Positions 47,241-60,519 of a DNA stretch of 64,000 bases are shown piece after piece; positions within the stretch are counted from its first letter, which is position 1, and each line of letters starts with the position of its first letter. Below the pieces are notes generated by a model that was not told where the DNA came from, searched no databases, and saw only the letters and a list, made by a program, of their open reading frames with translations. A program made the translations under genes and the position numbers. The stretch lies in the NCBI GenBank assembly GCA_963854835.1, contig OY978526.1:36804501-36868500 (forward strand), given 5' to 3'. This DNA is from Megamerina dolium (lineage: Eukaryota > Arthropoda > Insecta > Diptera > Megamerinidae).

Positions 47241-50214
47241 TATCATAGACATTGGTCTACTATGAATGCACAATAGAATAGTATGTTATACAAATTGGCA
47301 TACATTTTTCCTATTGGAAACTTATATAAAATACATTAGTATTGAGTTGAGCAAAATTAATTATTCGATTTTTGTGCGATTTTTGCACGAATCGATCATA
47401 ATTTATATACACATATGTATGGTATATATTAATTTTTATGAGATCTCGTAAAATTTTTATCGTTTTTTAGTTGTTTGTGACGAATCGACGATGAAAAGGA
47501 ATAAAGCAATAACAACAACAATAATAGCAACAACAAATGTAATAAAGAAAGAGAAATGAAAATAAAATGTTTCTTAAAAATATGCAATAAATCCATATAT
47601 GAGATGATTTCGTTCGAAATATTAACATTATAATAGTGAATATAGTGGAAAGAGCTGCTAATGCTCAACGATCATACACATAGTATATATTTGTAGTATG
47701 ATGTACTCGTATGTATATAACTAGTAGTTAAGTGGTGTGCAAATTGTCATTTCCACGTGATATATGATTTTAATAGAATTGAATGGCATTTAGTGGTTTT
47801 TAGTTGATTAACGAACGAATCGGATAGCTGGCATTGTTCCGCTATACTTTTATTACACTATTTAATGTGCAGTCACCTTTATCTCAGATTTCTCTACGCA
47901 TACACACATACATACATAATAATACTATGCAGAGAACAATCTGTCTCATTTTATGACTTTTTCCACATCTGTACTTTGTACACTAATAGATATCATACCT
48001 AAGAATATTTATGATGTTCTTGTTTTTCAATAAAAATCTCATAAAAATCATCAAGCAAAAAATAAAACTGAAAAAAAAAAGAATGAATGAACAAATGAAT
48101 GAATGCTCCAAATTAAAATGAAATTAAAATTTATGTTTTAATTTGAAATGAATATCATATATTCGTAGAACATATTCCATTGATGAAGTAGATTGAGGTT
48201 CTTGCCTTTGTCACAGTTCTATTGATAAATCAAAGAATGCAATTCTAGAAGTTCTTACAAAATATTCGTATCGTATTTTAGAAATGATGAATAAATTTCA
48301 ACAAACAAAAAACAATTATTTTTTAATTACAAATACAATGTGCGTACAATTTAGTCATAAATGTATGTAAGGCTGTGAGCATGTGTGATAGTCTCCAAAA
48401 AAAAAAAAATCGAGTAAAAAATATGAATACAAATAAAACGAAATACAATTATTTATTGAGCTATAAAGTAATATGCATTATAGCCATATTAGCCGATCCA
48501 TAAATTGGTAAATAAATGTCGCCAAAGCAATGCAGCAGCAGTCACGACTTCAAGTCACCGGCCGACGCTGTAGTAACAGCAACAGCAACAGCAACAGCAA
48601 CAGTAGACTCTGATTCCAGTTTGCTGCATTCTTATTGTTGTATTAGATTAAGAATCAAATAATACAATAACAACAACAATCAAAAAAGAAAGATGACGCT
48701 CGTAATTAAACATTTTTACTGCATTTACATTCCAAAAACAACAACAAAATCTTATTAAAATCATATGAAAACAACAGCGGCGCCTTTGTCATCATGTAAA
48801 AGGAAAAAAAAAACTAAGAAATATGCAACAACCAACCAACAAAGCAATCCTGCTGAAGCATTCAACAACTTTGTATCATTTTATATGAATATTGATTATT
48901 AGGTATTAATCTCTATGCGACTAAAGTGCTAACATAGAAAAATGCAAAAAGAAGCAGAAGGTTATAGGCACAAATACAATTTATTCAATTGGATATTATG
49001 TTTGCTCTCAATGAGGTAATTACAATTTTAAAAGCACTCATTCGATAAAGTAATCTGTCTGTGAGTTATTGTTTAACATTTAACGATTAAGATCGTCTAT
49101 TTAAGATCATTTTTAAGAAGTAACTTTGTACTAAAAAGTAACTATTATATATAGCAACTACATAATATTACTTTTTTAACTGTTTGTCATGATATGGACA
49201 ATAATGTCTATACACTAAGCTAGATTGTATTATAGATAGTGAGAGAATAGTCAGAGACCTGCCGTTGTGCATACACAAAGAGTCATTAAGAAGTGTTTGA
49301 ATATGCTGCATTGAATTTTTATTAATAAATAGATAAACAATTTGAATATGCTGCATTGAATTTGTATTAATAAATAGATAAACAGTTAGATATAGGTGAA
49401 TAAATCTAAGCCTGAGGTCCACAGGAAAATTCTTTATTGAGCCTTGCTTTGATAGATGTAAGTATAAAGGAGACAAAAATTAAGCTTCAATATGAAGAGA
49501 ACGAGTCACTTCTTATTTGTAATTCATTTCTTTGTGTATTAGAGGTACACATCCCTTTTTGCTTCTTTGTAGGGCTGAACTTCTTTTATATAGAAAAAAA
49601 TAAATATCCGTTCAAATTCATTTGTTGCGATCTTTGCTGAAAACATCTGTAAAGGGAATGAGACGATTTTTATACAATAGAATAGAATTGAAGCGACACA
49701 TAGTGAATCAAATAGTTCAAGTTAATCTAAAAGGATGTGTGTTGAAATTTGGTGAATTTTACAAGGTGACGTCCAAGAGCCTGTATATAATGTCTAAGTC
49801 TCATTGAGGGAGAAATTCTATGGCAATTCTGTGGAATAAACACTTAAGATGATTCCATGAATTTACGAGAGAACAGGACTAATTTTCTGAATGAAAAGAA
49901 ATATCATCTAATACTCAACCAGATTTATTCATTCTGAGCTTCCCATTTGAAAATCCTGACTAAGCCACTGGTGCAGTTACTGCTGGAATCAATAAGAGTG
50001 GAGCCGTAGGGTTATTATATGACTAAAGGTAAAACGTATACTATCTACTATTGATCTATGCATAATTTTATATTTTTTTCAGATAAAATTGGAAGGAAGG
50101 CAATATTCTATTTTTATGATAATTTTACGACGTGTATACAGAGACTGGTAAAAGGTTTCTCAAAATTCACACAAGAAGGAACTTTGATAAAAACACAGAT
50201 ATACCATGAAAAAT
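47241..50214. other. AT-rich spacer, no gene seen
   Basis: Holds the small duplication at 49296-49385, an AACAGC run at 48578-48603 and A-tracts. The 102-codon minus frame at 49168-49476 merely reads through that duplication. No coding similarity. Confidence 0.55.
49296..49385. repeat. 45-bp tandem duplication
   Basis: TTTGAATATGCTGCATTGAA and its continuation occurs at 49296-49340 and again at 49341-49385 with a T/G change in the T-run and an A/G change at the last base. Confidence 0.9.
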
Positions 50215-50534
50215 TATAAATTTCTATTGATTCACCAAGTATTCGATATATGATTACGTATGGAATAGCCAGCGTTTATTTTTTTTTTTCCACATTGTTT
50301 CCTTTTAAGCAAGCCTACAAATAATAATTGTTCTCGAAAGTGACGAATTGTTAATTTAACGAAAAGCTTAGGAAACAAAAACAAAAAGCCGCTTTGAGTT
50401 AGATCTGATGAGTAGCGCAGGTGGTCACATAGTTTAAACCGTAATCTGCGCATTATTGCCATAGGAACCGCCAAGATATGAGAAGGCGCATTGTCTTTGG
50501 GAAATAAACTTTTTTTTTCTACAAACGTAGCCAT
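50215..50534 (-). pseudogene. Mariner (DD34D) transposase relic
   Basis: The minus strand reads VEKKSLFPKDNAPSHILAVP, MAIMRRLRFKLCDHLRYSSD, LTQSGFLFLFPKL. This matches KKVLFHQDNAPSHTA...LGFELLPHPPYSPDLAPSDFFLFPNLKK. The second catalytic Asp (KDNAPSH) is kept, while the third is Gly (QSGF). The C-terminus is worn away. Confidence 0.7.
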
Positions 50535-50616
50535 TCTTTAGATTTTCTGTCTTCAGATTCTCAACTAATGATGTATACTAAGTATGTTCCTTGTAATGTG
50601 TTTCCCTCGTCGAAGA

Positions 50617-51309
50617 TATCACTATTCGGCAATTGTTTCTTCTTTTGCGAGTACCTCAAAAAAAGTTAGTTTTCTAGACTTATCTTGAGTTGTTGAAAAT
50701 GAAACTCGCCTTTATTCATTTCCCCAAAGACGCATTTTTGAGATATTCGAGATTTTTTCACATTTTTTAGTTCAATCTCGAAAACGATTTATCCACGTAA
50801 TACGATTTGCACACCATTCGAAACCTGTGATCCTCTTCTTTTTGACAATGTGCCACCTGAGTCGTTTGGATTATATTTGAATTTGAATTTTACTCATTTT
50901 CAGTTGTTCCATTATCATGGACAAACATTATTTCGTACATTTTTAAGCTTGTAGATGAAAGGTAATGTTATGGCGAAAATTTTGAGCATAATATTGCGAA
51001 AATCAGAAGGGAAATGTAGCAGCTGGGAAGCATCAAGTGATGATAGGCAAATTAGTAAATATAAAGATCTTGAGCTGAAATTTAGTACATTAGGTTTGTT
51101 TTAACAGATAACCTTATATCCATATACAAACCAAACTTTTTATCCATATACCATATATCAAGGTATATGGATAAAATGCTTTCGAGATTTTTGCCAGTAA
51201 CTGAACAAAAATGCGAAAAACAAAATGAAAAATAAATGAGAGCCATTTTCTTGATCAGTGGGCCAAACTTTGTCTAGAAAGTATAAAATTTCTAGGTACT
51301 TGAATAGTG
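50617..51309. mobile_element. Second copy of the inverted-repeat DNA transposon
   Basis: The left end has ATCACTATTCGGCAATTG and GCGAGTACCTC; the right end has AGGTACTTGAATAGTGTCGA, the inverse. Just inside the right end the complementary strand reads CTTTCTAGACAAAGTTTGGC, which matches TTTTCTAGCCTAAGCTTGG near the left end of the 26.5-kb copy, so the inverted repeats are long. The middle shares TCGAAAACGATTTATCCA, CATTTTCAGT and AAGTGATGATAG with the 26.5-kb copy. About 690 bp, no coding capacity. Confidence 0.65.
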
Positions 51310-51755
51310 TCGATTAATCACAACTCCATGACTATATCAAAAACCCCTCGCCATCACTTTCCTATCAGAATAAATAGTTTTTTTTAGAGCACAGTACCTT
51401 TTTAAAATTCACTGTTTGAATGTATTTTTGTTTGCGGTGGAAGTTTTCTATCCAAAACGGCGCCAACTGAGCATTTGGAAGCATTTTTTATCGAATCTGA
51501 TAACGCCCAGCAGACAACGCGTGGACAACTTTCCGTTGCCGAAATCTTAATTCAATATGTAACAGATACGTTAATTGGTAATATTCATCGAATCTGCTGA
51601 ATATCTCACTTTAATTTGACGTTTGTTTAGGAACATTTACCTGTCTAAAATAGAGTCCCCATACCCAGCGTCTTACTCATCTATGATTTGCATAGGCGTA
51701 TTGCCTTTCGAAAATAAATATTTAAGCTCGATATTCGATTCATTTTTACAAAAAC
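51310..51755. other. Unassigned sequence between repeats
   Basis: Near 51480-51560 the plus strand can be read as FIESDNAQQTTRGQLSVAEI, slightly like the second helix-turn-helix of a mariner transposase (x-x-T-T-R-x-L-A-E), but too short to call. Confidence 0.3.
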
Positions 51756-52060
51756 ACTCATATCGACTCACTCAACAGATTGTCTAACAACAAATATGCT
51801 TCGAAATTTGGTGAATACCTTTCCGAATGTGCACAAATTCAGTACGTATCTTTTTTTGAGTAGCTCTGCCATATTATTGTTATGATCAAAACTATTCACC
51901 TCTTTTCGAAGAAAAATAGCCATCCATGCGGGAAACAGTACACGTTGTAGATGCATTTATGGCTCAACAATGACTCGTACATTTTCTAGATTTAATTGCA
52001 ACAATTTTATCTGTTAACGAAGCCATCAAGATGAATATAAGCTTCATCGCTGAAGTGGGA
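51756..52060 (-). pseudogene. DD41D mariner-like transposase relic
   Basis: The minus strand at about 52012-52057 gives FSDEAYIHLDGFVNR, matching FSDEAHFSLGGYVNK at the first catalytic Asp of the 41.4-kb element. The following sequence fades quickly into stops. The 62-codon frame at 51768-51956 is not a gene. Confidence 0.5.
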
Positions 52061-52655
52061 CCTTACGATAATTTCTACAGAAAAATTGGAATCTTCTGAT
52101 TGCAGTAAAAAAACATTATGAAAAACTGTGCACTTCATTAGATCTATTTAATTCTCTGAATGAAATGAATATAAACGATCTAAATTTGCAAATGCGTTTG
52201 ATCTTTTAAAACATCGTAATAATAGATAATAGCAATAATCAATTACATCACCATTATTAACAATGACAGACCTTATCATAGACTCCATCCTCATTAGCAC
52301 CGGTCATTCCCATTGCTATGAATATGACCGAAGTATGATTATGATCGCATTATTATCTTGTAATATAAAATTCATAAAAAAATACAAAAATAATAAAAAT
52401 AATTTTAAATATTTGCATAATATATGAAAAAGTTAGCATTTTTTGCTCCCACTTCTTCAATACAATGTGTTTGTATGTGTGTGTGTGGATGATGACAGGT
52501 GTTTCTTGAAATGGCAATTTGTTGCATGCACTGCATAATTTATGTAGATATTTATATTTTGTTGCTTTAAGCAACAATAACTTCAACTACAATATAAACC
52601 TTAAAGTTTTCTTTCTCTCTCTCTCTCTTGCTATAGATACCTACATATTTCGAGT
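52061..52655. other. AT-rich spacer, no gene seen
   Basis: Contains a GT run at about 52470-52487 and a CT run at 52614-52628. No coding similarity. Confidence 0.55.
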
Positions 52656-53025
52656 AGATAAAAAAAAAAAATATGTGGCACTTAAAGCCCCAAAGGGCTC
52701 ATTGGCCGAGCTTCTCTTCCATTACTGTTGTGCGTCTTAAATTTTTGGACAGTATTAGAATGGACCTACTTATTTTAGCCGGTTCCGAACGGCAGAACAC
52801 TTGTGACATCACTTTTTCTGAGCTTTGTCACAGAGTTCTTTTTAGAAGCTTTTTCATGGCAAGTTGTTACTGTCGGAAGAATTGCCAATTGCTTGCCGAC
52901 AGGTGGTTACCGTTCGAAAGAAAAATCTTTTCGATATTAAATTGTTATGCATCAGCCGGGTATTGAACCACGACCTACAGATCAGAAGACGAACACACTA
53001 ACCACTGAGCTACGGCACCCAGATA
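52656..53025 (-). mobile_element. Full-length tRNA-derived SINE (copy 3)
   Basis: On the minus strand it begins GGGTGCCGTAGCTCAGTGG, the start of a tRNA-like head. The pol III A-box (TAGCTCAGTGG) is at 53002-53012 and the B-box (GGTTCAATACC) at 52959-52969. A unique body of about 260 bp follows, then GTGCCACATAT and a T-run at 52661-52671 that can end pol III transcription. The element proper is about 360 bp (52661-53020). AGATA occurs on both sides (52656-52660, 53021-53025) as a possible short target duplication. It has no protein-coding role; an open frame at 52673-52966 on the opposite strand is an artefact. Confidence 0.88.
52959..53012 (-). promoter_or_regulatory. Internal RNA polymerase III promoter (A and B boxes)
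   Basis: A-box TAGCTCAGTGG and B-box GGTTCAATACC in the SINE head, about 32 bp apart, typical tRNA-gene spacing. The B-box differs from the usual GGTTCGANTCC consensus at two positions. Activity is not shown by sequence alone. Confidence 0.75.
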
Positions 53026-56000
53026 GGTACAAGCATATATACTGTCCATTAAGAAAATGTAGATATATCTAAACTAAAGCAAAAGAACAAAGAAAATAAT
53101 ACACCGACGGTGGAACTTTCGTGATGGAAAATGTCCAAATAACAGATGCGCTCGATCATATACTCTCATTTCGTATATTTCGTGAAACTCCTACTAATGA
53201 TCACGATTATTAAATATTCTTATTCAATGATGAACTTGTAATACACAGGTGAGTAATATCCATTAGATAGTAGTATAATTTTGTAATTTTTCTCTGTGCT
53301 GTTAGGTTAGATAATAGCTTCAAAGTTGCTTTCAAATTCAAGTGCCTTTTGTCAATGAGCATTCAACGGAAACCACAGCAAAATAATTTCACTTTAATAT
53401 TAAATTCTTTATTTTTTATTCATTTTCAGTTTTTCTAATATGTAATTCTACCAGTATTTGAAGTAAAGTTTCTTACTGCTCTCTGTCCTCCTGCCCATAG
53501 CAATCTAACTCTGTCACTGTACTACGAAATTCTACCAGCACCGCACGCACCGCCACCGTACAATATCAAGTAATTTTGCCCATCGAAAATTGCAAAAGAA
53601 GTAGAAGAAGAAGCACAACAACAACAAAAATCCAACTACATAACTTTGGCAAAAATGCGCCCAAAAAAACGAAGAACAAACGTCAATATCAAAAATAGCA
53701 ACAACAACAATGCGAAATATATCTTTAAGAAAGTTCCCACACTCATAATCACTGCACTACACTCAGTTTCGGTCGATGAGAGTGCAGAATTTGCTGCGCC
53801 ATGAAAGAGTGAGAGTGCTATTGTATATGATGACATATTCTGCTGGCAGTAGTGGCAGCAGCAGCAGCAGCCATTCGAATACCAACACATAGCACAATGG
53901 CAGCACACACAACACAGCCATGCTTGTCGTCCATCCATCTCGTTTCAGCAAACACATTCACATGACAGACAAGTACACATCAAAATGGCTTCTAGCTGCT
54001 TGTGCATATATTCATCAGTGTCACTCGTATGACGTTTGTAGCTCTCTCTCTCTCTCTTTTTCACACACTATCGAGAGTTTATTGTTGGGTAATAAAACTA
54101 TAAAGAAAAAAATTCCATCACATGGTTGTTGATTGTGATGTGTGATGTGTCTGTTGGAAAAACAGGGTGCACTATAGGTATTTAGAGTATGGTATGTCTT
54201 ATAATCTTGACCACGCCCACTTTGAAATGGATTTTGAGTGATTTTCATCAAAATGTATACCATGGAATTCGGATTGCGTGTGTGTGTGTGCGTGCACAAG
54301 ACAGTGTGGTGCTCAATTTGGTCACTTTTTCGATAATTTTGCCGGTGCTTCTTTGGCCCCATAGAGTTTTGTTCGGTTGCTGGTTGGATTTTTTATCCGT
54401 TTCGTTTCGTTTTATTTGGTTTTATTGAAAGCGTGTAGGTGCCGTCGCTATTGTTCTGCTGTCGTTTTATCTTCCACTCCCGATATTTTGATTCCGTTTT
54501 TAATTTAACTCTCAATTTGGTAAAAGAAAAAATGTATTAAGAAACCAAAAAACTAACATAACAAACAACGCCCAAATGAATTGCATTGCTTTTGATTTTT
54601 TTTCCGTTTTTTTATTTTTTATATTGTTTGTTTAGTTCACTATAGGTATTTCCCTTTTGTGAATAAGTTTTGTGTGTATGTGATTGGTACTGGGGTGCTA
54701 CATTGCCACCACCAGCTCCTGATGGAAGTGTTCTTCTACTGTTCCTATTGCATTGCACTTATGTATATATTTTACTCCTGTTGGTAATTTTCAGTTGATT
54801 GTCTAAAGTATTTTTGAAGATTTTTCTTAGATATTCTCAAGTTGAATTGGTGCTAGATGGTGTAGGTAGGGTGATGTGAAGTGAAGCAAACTATTCAAAT
54901 TTCTTTATCAAACTAATATCTCATGCATACATCGACACATCGATGTACATACATAGATACACCCTGTATGCATGCATTGCATGAAGCAATTTTCAATTTA
55001 ATTTCTAACTGCTGTGTCGTTCAACCATTTCATTTCGCATCACAACGAGTGAGTGTGTGTGTTGCACATCAATTCGCAGACAAACGCATACACATACGCA
55101 CATATATCCTTACAAATGTACTCATTGTGTATGCAACACAATGTGCGACAGCTGCTGCATCATCAGTGTTGTCATCATTCGCATGCCAATGGCGAAAAAG
55201 GATGTTGGTGAAATTGCAATCGCAATCATAGTTGATTTGACAACAATTTTACTCTAATCCCGACGTTGCTGCTGGTGCTACTGCTGCTGCTGCTGCTTTC
55301 ATTATTTCTGCTCATCTTCTTGAATCTCTTGTGCCTCGTTCAATCAGTTTGTTACGTCTTCGCAAGAATGTCCTTCAAGTTGAATTGCATTTTTTATTAC
55401 ATTGCAATTAGGGGTAAGTGTTGCACAAACACACACACACACACACGCGCATCTACATAAGAATTCTTGTAAATTACATTGCCATAGAGTAAAGTGTATA
55501 TCTCTTATACGTTTAGGGTTGATTTCAATGATTATGAGATGAGGTACGTACCATACACTGCATGTTACAATTTATAATTTGACGGCAGTGGTACACGTAC
55601 GGTTTTTCAGTCTACTATAGTTGGGTGTTGTTGATGTCTCAGTACTTGAAAGTGGAAAATTTGTTTAACGTAAGTGTTTAATATTGAGTGCATTGAGAAA
55701 CTCGCAATGGATTATCAGATGCAATTTTAAAGATGGTATCCATTTCACGCTGACGCTGTTTATTAAAGAATTTAATCAAACGGATAAGATCAGAATTTCG
55801 TAATGTATATGATCAGAACGAATCAGAGTGACTCTAAGCTTTATAATGGACTATGGCATCCTCATAAATCTGTGTTGCTGCACTTGCAGAGCTCCTGGAG
55901 TATGACTTCTAAAATATATTCTACCAGAAGGAAGTAGGAGAGCAATTATATGCTCGGGCCGCATGGAACTACATTCTAGCAGAATGAAGAAGAAACTGAG

Positions 56001-56315
56001 TATCGAGTATCGAAAACTGAGTATAAGTTTTGGAGAGATGAAGAGTTTACCACCAGTCGTTAGTATTTACTGATTGCTAATGCAGGTTAGAAATCTTAGC
56101 ATCCTTTCAGTGAAAATTGTAGGTTCCGCAACGCATTATCTTTCTCGGCATCGATTATCGTGATTCCATTGCTCTAATCTGATGAAATCGGTGAGGAATG
56201 TAAATAGAAATCTACGGTGTTCTACTTACATTTTCGAGGAAGTTACAGTACAAATTTTTGCTTTCAAAGCAAGCAATGACACATTTGGACAATCAAATTT
56301 ATCATGAGTATGTAC
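53026..56315. other. Spacer with microsatellites, no gene seen
   Basis: CAG-rich run near 53849-53872, CT at 54041-54058, GT at 54280-54292, CTG near 55279-55297, CA at 55430-55447. The stretch 53480-53960 is somewhat richer in G+C. Frames on both strands here are short and repeat-driven. Confidence 0.55.
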
Positions 56316-56602
56316 CTTAAAGATTTTTCTTTCGAACGGTACCCACCTGTCGGCAAGCAATTGGCAATTCTTCCGCCAGTAACAAATTGCCATGGAAAAG
56401 CTTCTAAAATGACTCTGTGACAAAGCTCAGAAAAAGTGATGTCGGAAGAGTTCTGCCGTTCGGAAGCGGGTAAAATAAGTAGATCTCTTCTAATACTGTC
56501 CAAAATTTAACACGCACAACAGCAATGGAAGAGAAGCTCGGCCAAAGAATCCGTCGAGGCTTATAAGTAGCACATATTTTTTTTTTTTTTATATCTTAAA
56601 GA
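56316..56602 (+). mobile_element. SINE copy 4, 5'-truncated
   Basis: Plus-strand copy of the same SINE. It starts within the body at GATTTTTCTTTCGAACGG and runs to TAGCACATAT plus a T-run ending about 56590. An 8-bp direct repeat CTTAAAGA is at 56316-56323 and 56595-56602; its last bases overlap element sequence, so the target duplication may be a little shorter. The tRNA head is lost. Minus-strand frames at 56226-56503 are artefacts of this repeat. Confidence 0.85.
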
Positions 56603-59227
56603 GCCATTTGATCTTAACGGTTAACTTTTCTTTTTGTTTAACTCTGTCAGTATCGGAAACTCGGAAGGCAAAATCTTTGTATGGAATTGTTTTCTCAAAA
56701 AGTTTAGGCATAATGATCGGAGTGACATAGCTTCAATACGGTGGGATAGGATGGAATCGATATGATGAACGTTTTGTAGACTAGATCTTTATTAATATTA
56801 TTTATTTTTTGTGTAGGTGTTGTTAGCACAAGTAATCATTCTCGAGTGATCTCGAAGTTTGTGTAATTCTTATAGTTAATAATGAATCCAATATCTTATT
56901 CTGTCCTACTTTAAAGATCACCAAGAATGTGAATAATTCTCGTGTGTTATTTTTGATAAATAAGTTTTCTTAGTTTCGGTGTGCTCATTTCAGTAGTCAA
57001 GTTCAAGAGTACAAACTAATTTGGAAAAACTTTATATTTCATTTGTCTGTTTTTTATTTTATATTTATTTATATTTATTTATTTATTTATTTATTTTTTT
57101 TTGTAATGTCACAAATTCTGAATTCATTGCAAAATTGTCATAGTTGAACTGGTATACCGTTTGAACAATTTTAGAACACTATAATTATGAAATTCTTTAC
57201 AATATGAGTGGCATGTGTTTACAGACTGCACCCACAATTATTGCAGCGCCCTTCTAAGTATGCACAAATATTGGCATTAGCATATTGAATGGTCCAAGAT
57301 CGATGCCATGACAACGTAATACTCATTGTGCTAAGTTAAACCATTCTAAAGTATGACAAGTATAGATATTAGTTCCAATCTAAAATACATCCGTATACCA
57401 CTCATGCTCATATTAATAATGATTACAAGTTTAAAAATAAAGTTATGAGGAATTTGTACAAAAACAGAAAGAAAAAAATTGTATGTAGTATTTATGTATG
57501 TAAGTACCAAACCTTGTAGAAATTTAGACAACTGATTACAATTTCAACAGTACTTGGGAGAAGGTGTTAGGGGATAGTTTTATGTGAAATGTGCACTAAT
57601 TTTGATTGTATGGTTACAATATTATTCAAAAATGTGTTTCTAAGAATGTTGTAACAAAACCGATTCACGGTGCAAAAATTAAGAAAACTTCATCTTCTTC
57701 CTTCTTTTAAATACTCCTTTTGGACTTGATTTTTGAAAAAGATTTTAAAATTGTTAGTGAACTGGAGTTATAAATATATTTTTAAATGAAAGCCTAGAAA
57801 AACGGCAGAAATATTATTATCTTAGGTATTAAACAATGGGTCCACTACTAAAACCAAAATAAAAAAATGCTCAGGAGGAAACATTTGAACTTTTGAATGA
57901 AACAAGAAATTTGGGATTGGGTTAAAAATATTAAAATTCATGCATTGCAAATCTGATGCATATTTAATACTATACAAATCGCTAAGAAACTATAATATTG
58001 ATTGTTGCTGCTAAATCTTGCTTGTATGCCGAATTATTTGGCCCTAATTTCTCCCTTATTTGATTCTTTGTGTGCTTGTATAATTTAGACAGAGATACAA
58101 GGAGTAGAAGAATCAAACTCTTATCTAGGACGATTTTTATTATTAGAAAAATTGTAGATCACTCGGAGTCATTTCAACTCTTCGATCACAGGAATAACTA
58201 TATTACCATATGGTTATGTGAAGCACCCAAATGGAGTTAATTGTATTTGATTTTAAATCGATAAAAATCCTAGAATATCTAATTGGCTCCCATTTTGATT
58301 AATATTGTTCGTAAGTGTGGGTGTTTGCTGAAGACTACCAGTTTGGAATCATATCTTTTGGCTACTGGGTAACTGCAAATAGACTCCAATACACACAAAT
58401 GTATGAAACTACACATACAACCAACCAAACATACATTGTAGGCATACATAGAAACTATTAATATTGGATTTACGCGTTATGACGATGAACAACAACAACA
58501 ACAACAGCAATGACAACTACAACGACGACAACAAATATTAATAAAAACAAAGTCGAATTTATTGCCAACAAGCGATTTCATTTAAGTCAAATACAAATAA
58601 AAAAAATTGTAAATAAAAATAAAAGAAATCAGCTAAACTAAAACGAACCGAACAAAAACTAAACTAAAAAGAAAACCCCTTGAAACAGCAAAAAACAAAA
58701 AAAAAAATACTAATAAATAAATAAATAAAGAAAATAAGAAAGAAAAAAAAAAAAACAAAAATGTCGTAAAAATCGAGAGACAACAAAAATGAAATGAACG
58801 ACAATTTCAAAAACAGAAAAAAAAACGAAATTAAAAAAACAACAACAAAACCAAAATTGTGAACAAGAAGAAGAAAACAAAGAACGATACAAAGGCAGCC
58901 AAAGAAATAGAAATTATTGTTGTTGTTGTTGTTGTTTTGTTACTGTATAATACATATTGAAAAGAAGTTGTCGATGGGGGGAACCTGAGGAAGTAGCCAT
59001 ACTACTGAAAACGAAGCAGAAAAGAGAAGAAGAGCTTGTGCGCGTGTATAACTCTATGTAGTACGATTGTATGTTGGAATGTCTGTGCACCGACTTTTCT
59101 ACTTAAATTGTTGTAAATTTTACGAGCGCAAAAATATAATTCAAATGGCCATTAATTACAGCGGCAACAACAGCAGCAGCAGCTAGTCACGACAGCATGG
59201 CAAATATGACAACAACAGCCATAAAAA

Positions 59228-59264
59228 CAACAACAACAATAACAACAACAACAACAACAACAAC
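59228..59264. repeat. (AAC)n microsatellite
   Basis: CAA/AAC array with one AAT interruption. Confidence 0.9.
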
Positions 59265-60118
59265 GTAAGGCAACAGCATAAATTTATTAAATGCGTAATG
59301 GGTTTAATACTACAAATACAAGACATTGTGTACATACTCGTATATAACGGAGGCACATAAGCGAACGAAGGGGGAACCATTTAAATAAGGACAAGAAACA
59401 AGTAAATACGAGTATGTACAATACAAACAAAACAAAATGAGCCAGCGACCGTCTGTTTGTCTGTTTGAAAATTCGCTTGAAAGCTGCAGATGCAGGAAAG
59501 CACTTTTTCTGAAACTTTTTCGTTTCTGCACACCAAAATAAAGCAAAATAATCTCGAAAAGCACATACCCCACAGCGCACCCAGTATACTGAAGAATATT
59601 TTCCCGACATTTCCTATTTGCAAATTTCATTATTGTTCTTGTTGGCGTACTTGCTTTTCGAACATTACGGCTGATTGTAGTGTATTTTGCACTACGTACG
59701 TACATGAAATTGTTCTGTCACCAAACACATCATACGCACAATAACGAAGGGAATAGATACAATTCGAAAAAGAAATTTCCCACAAATAGGGAATTATTTG
59801 ATTGAAAATTTCCTCTCCCACACATACACATAATACCAAATGTATGTTAGATAAACACTCATGTACACATATACTCTCGTATACATGAATGCTCACACAC
59901 ACACACACATCAATCTCACACATGCTATGTATAAGGCGTGTACACATATACAATACAAAGCAGCCGCGTATATGTATGTGCTGCGTCACTAACAATCAAC
60001 AGCACCACCACCACCCGAGAGCAAGAACAAGAACGAGCGTCAGCACTGGAGAGAGAGAAAGAGCGAGTGAGAGGCAGAGAGGTTGGCAAACGTATATCAA
60101 TAATGATGATGATTATGG

Positions 60119-60140
60119 TACTGGTGGTGGTGGTGGTGGT
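60119..60140. repeat. (GGT)n microsatellite
   Basis: Uninterrupted GGT units; they code for poly-Gly, poly-Val or, on the other strand, poly-Pro in overlapping spurious frames. Confidence 0.9.
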
Positions 60141-60496
60141 TTATGGTATAATTCTCGTATAAGCGCTACTCGTGGTGGTGATGAGACGAACCCGATGTTG
60201 TGTACGTACGTTGGTTGGCTGCCATTCAAACAAGATTTCGGGCGAGTGCGACTCAAATGAACACAAAACGTTGAAAAGCAAACATCCGCAAAAATTGTCA
60301 AAATTTTATTTTACACAAAATAATACAAGAAAATATCAAAAATTCAATTGAATCAAATAATAAAAATATTAAATATGAATTGTTTTAAAATTACAAGCAA
60401 AAAAAGTTGTAGTCACAAAAATAACATTAAAAAAAAAAGAAACGATTATATTTTGTTTAGAGTTGTGTTAGAAGAGTGTTGGTTGATGCTGACGCT

Positions 60497-60519
60497 GCTG
60501 CTGCTGCTGCTGCTACTGC
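60497..60519. repeat. (CTG)n microsatellite
   Basis: GCTGCTG units, giving a poly-Leu run in a short frame that I do not accept as a gene. Confidence 0.9.

Noticed and set aside
51480..51560. Possible mariner helix-turn-helix fragment
   Set aside because: Fewer than 25 residues of weak resemblance.
52673..52966. 97-codon plus-strand open frame
   Set aside because: It is the antisense reading of a SINE with a pol III promoter; the same frame is broken in the other copies.
52959..53020. A genuine tRNA gene
   Set aside because: The A and B boxes are good, but the head flows into the SINE body without a mature tRNA 3' end, and a second copy carries a deletion in it.
53655..53804. A 49-codon plus-strand frame beginning MRPKKRRTN in a GC-richer patch
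   Set aside because: Could be a small peptide or upstream frame, but nothing apart from length supports it.
56226..56503. Two minus-strand open frames of 65 and 79 codons
   Set aside because: They read the complementary strand of SINE copy 4 and its flank; conflicting frames and repeat origin.
59287..60301. Cluster of overlapping frames up to 131 codons
   Set aside because: They overlap on both strands in different frames, have no recognisable motif, and include microsatellite runs.
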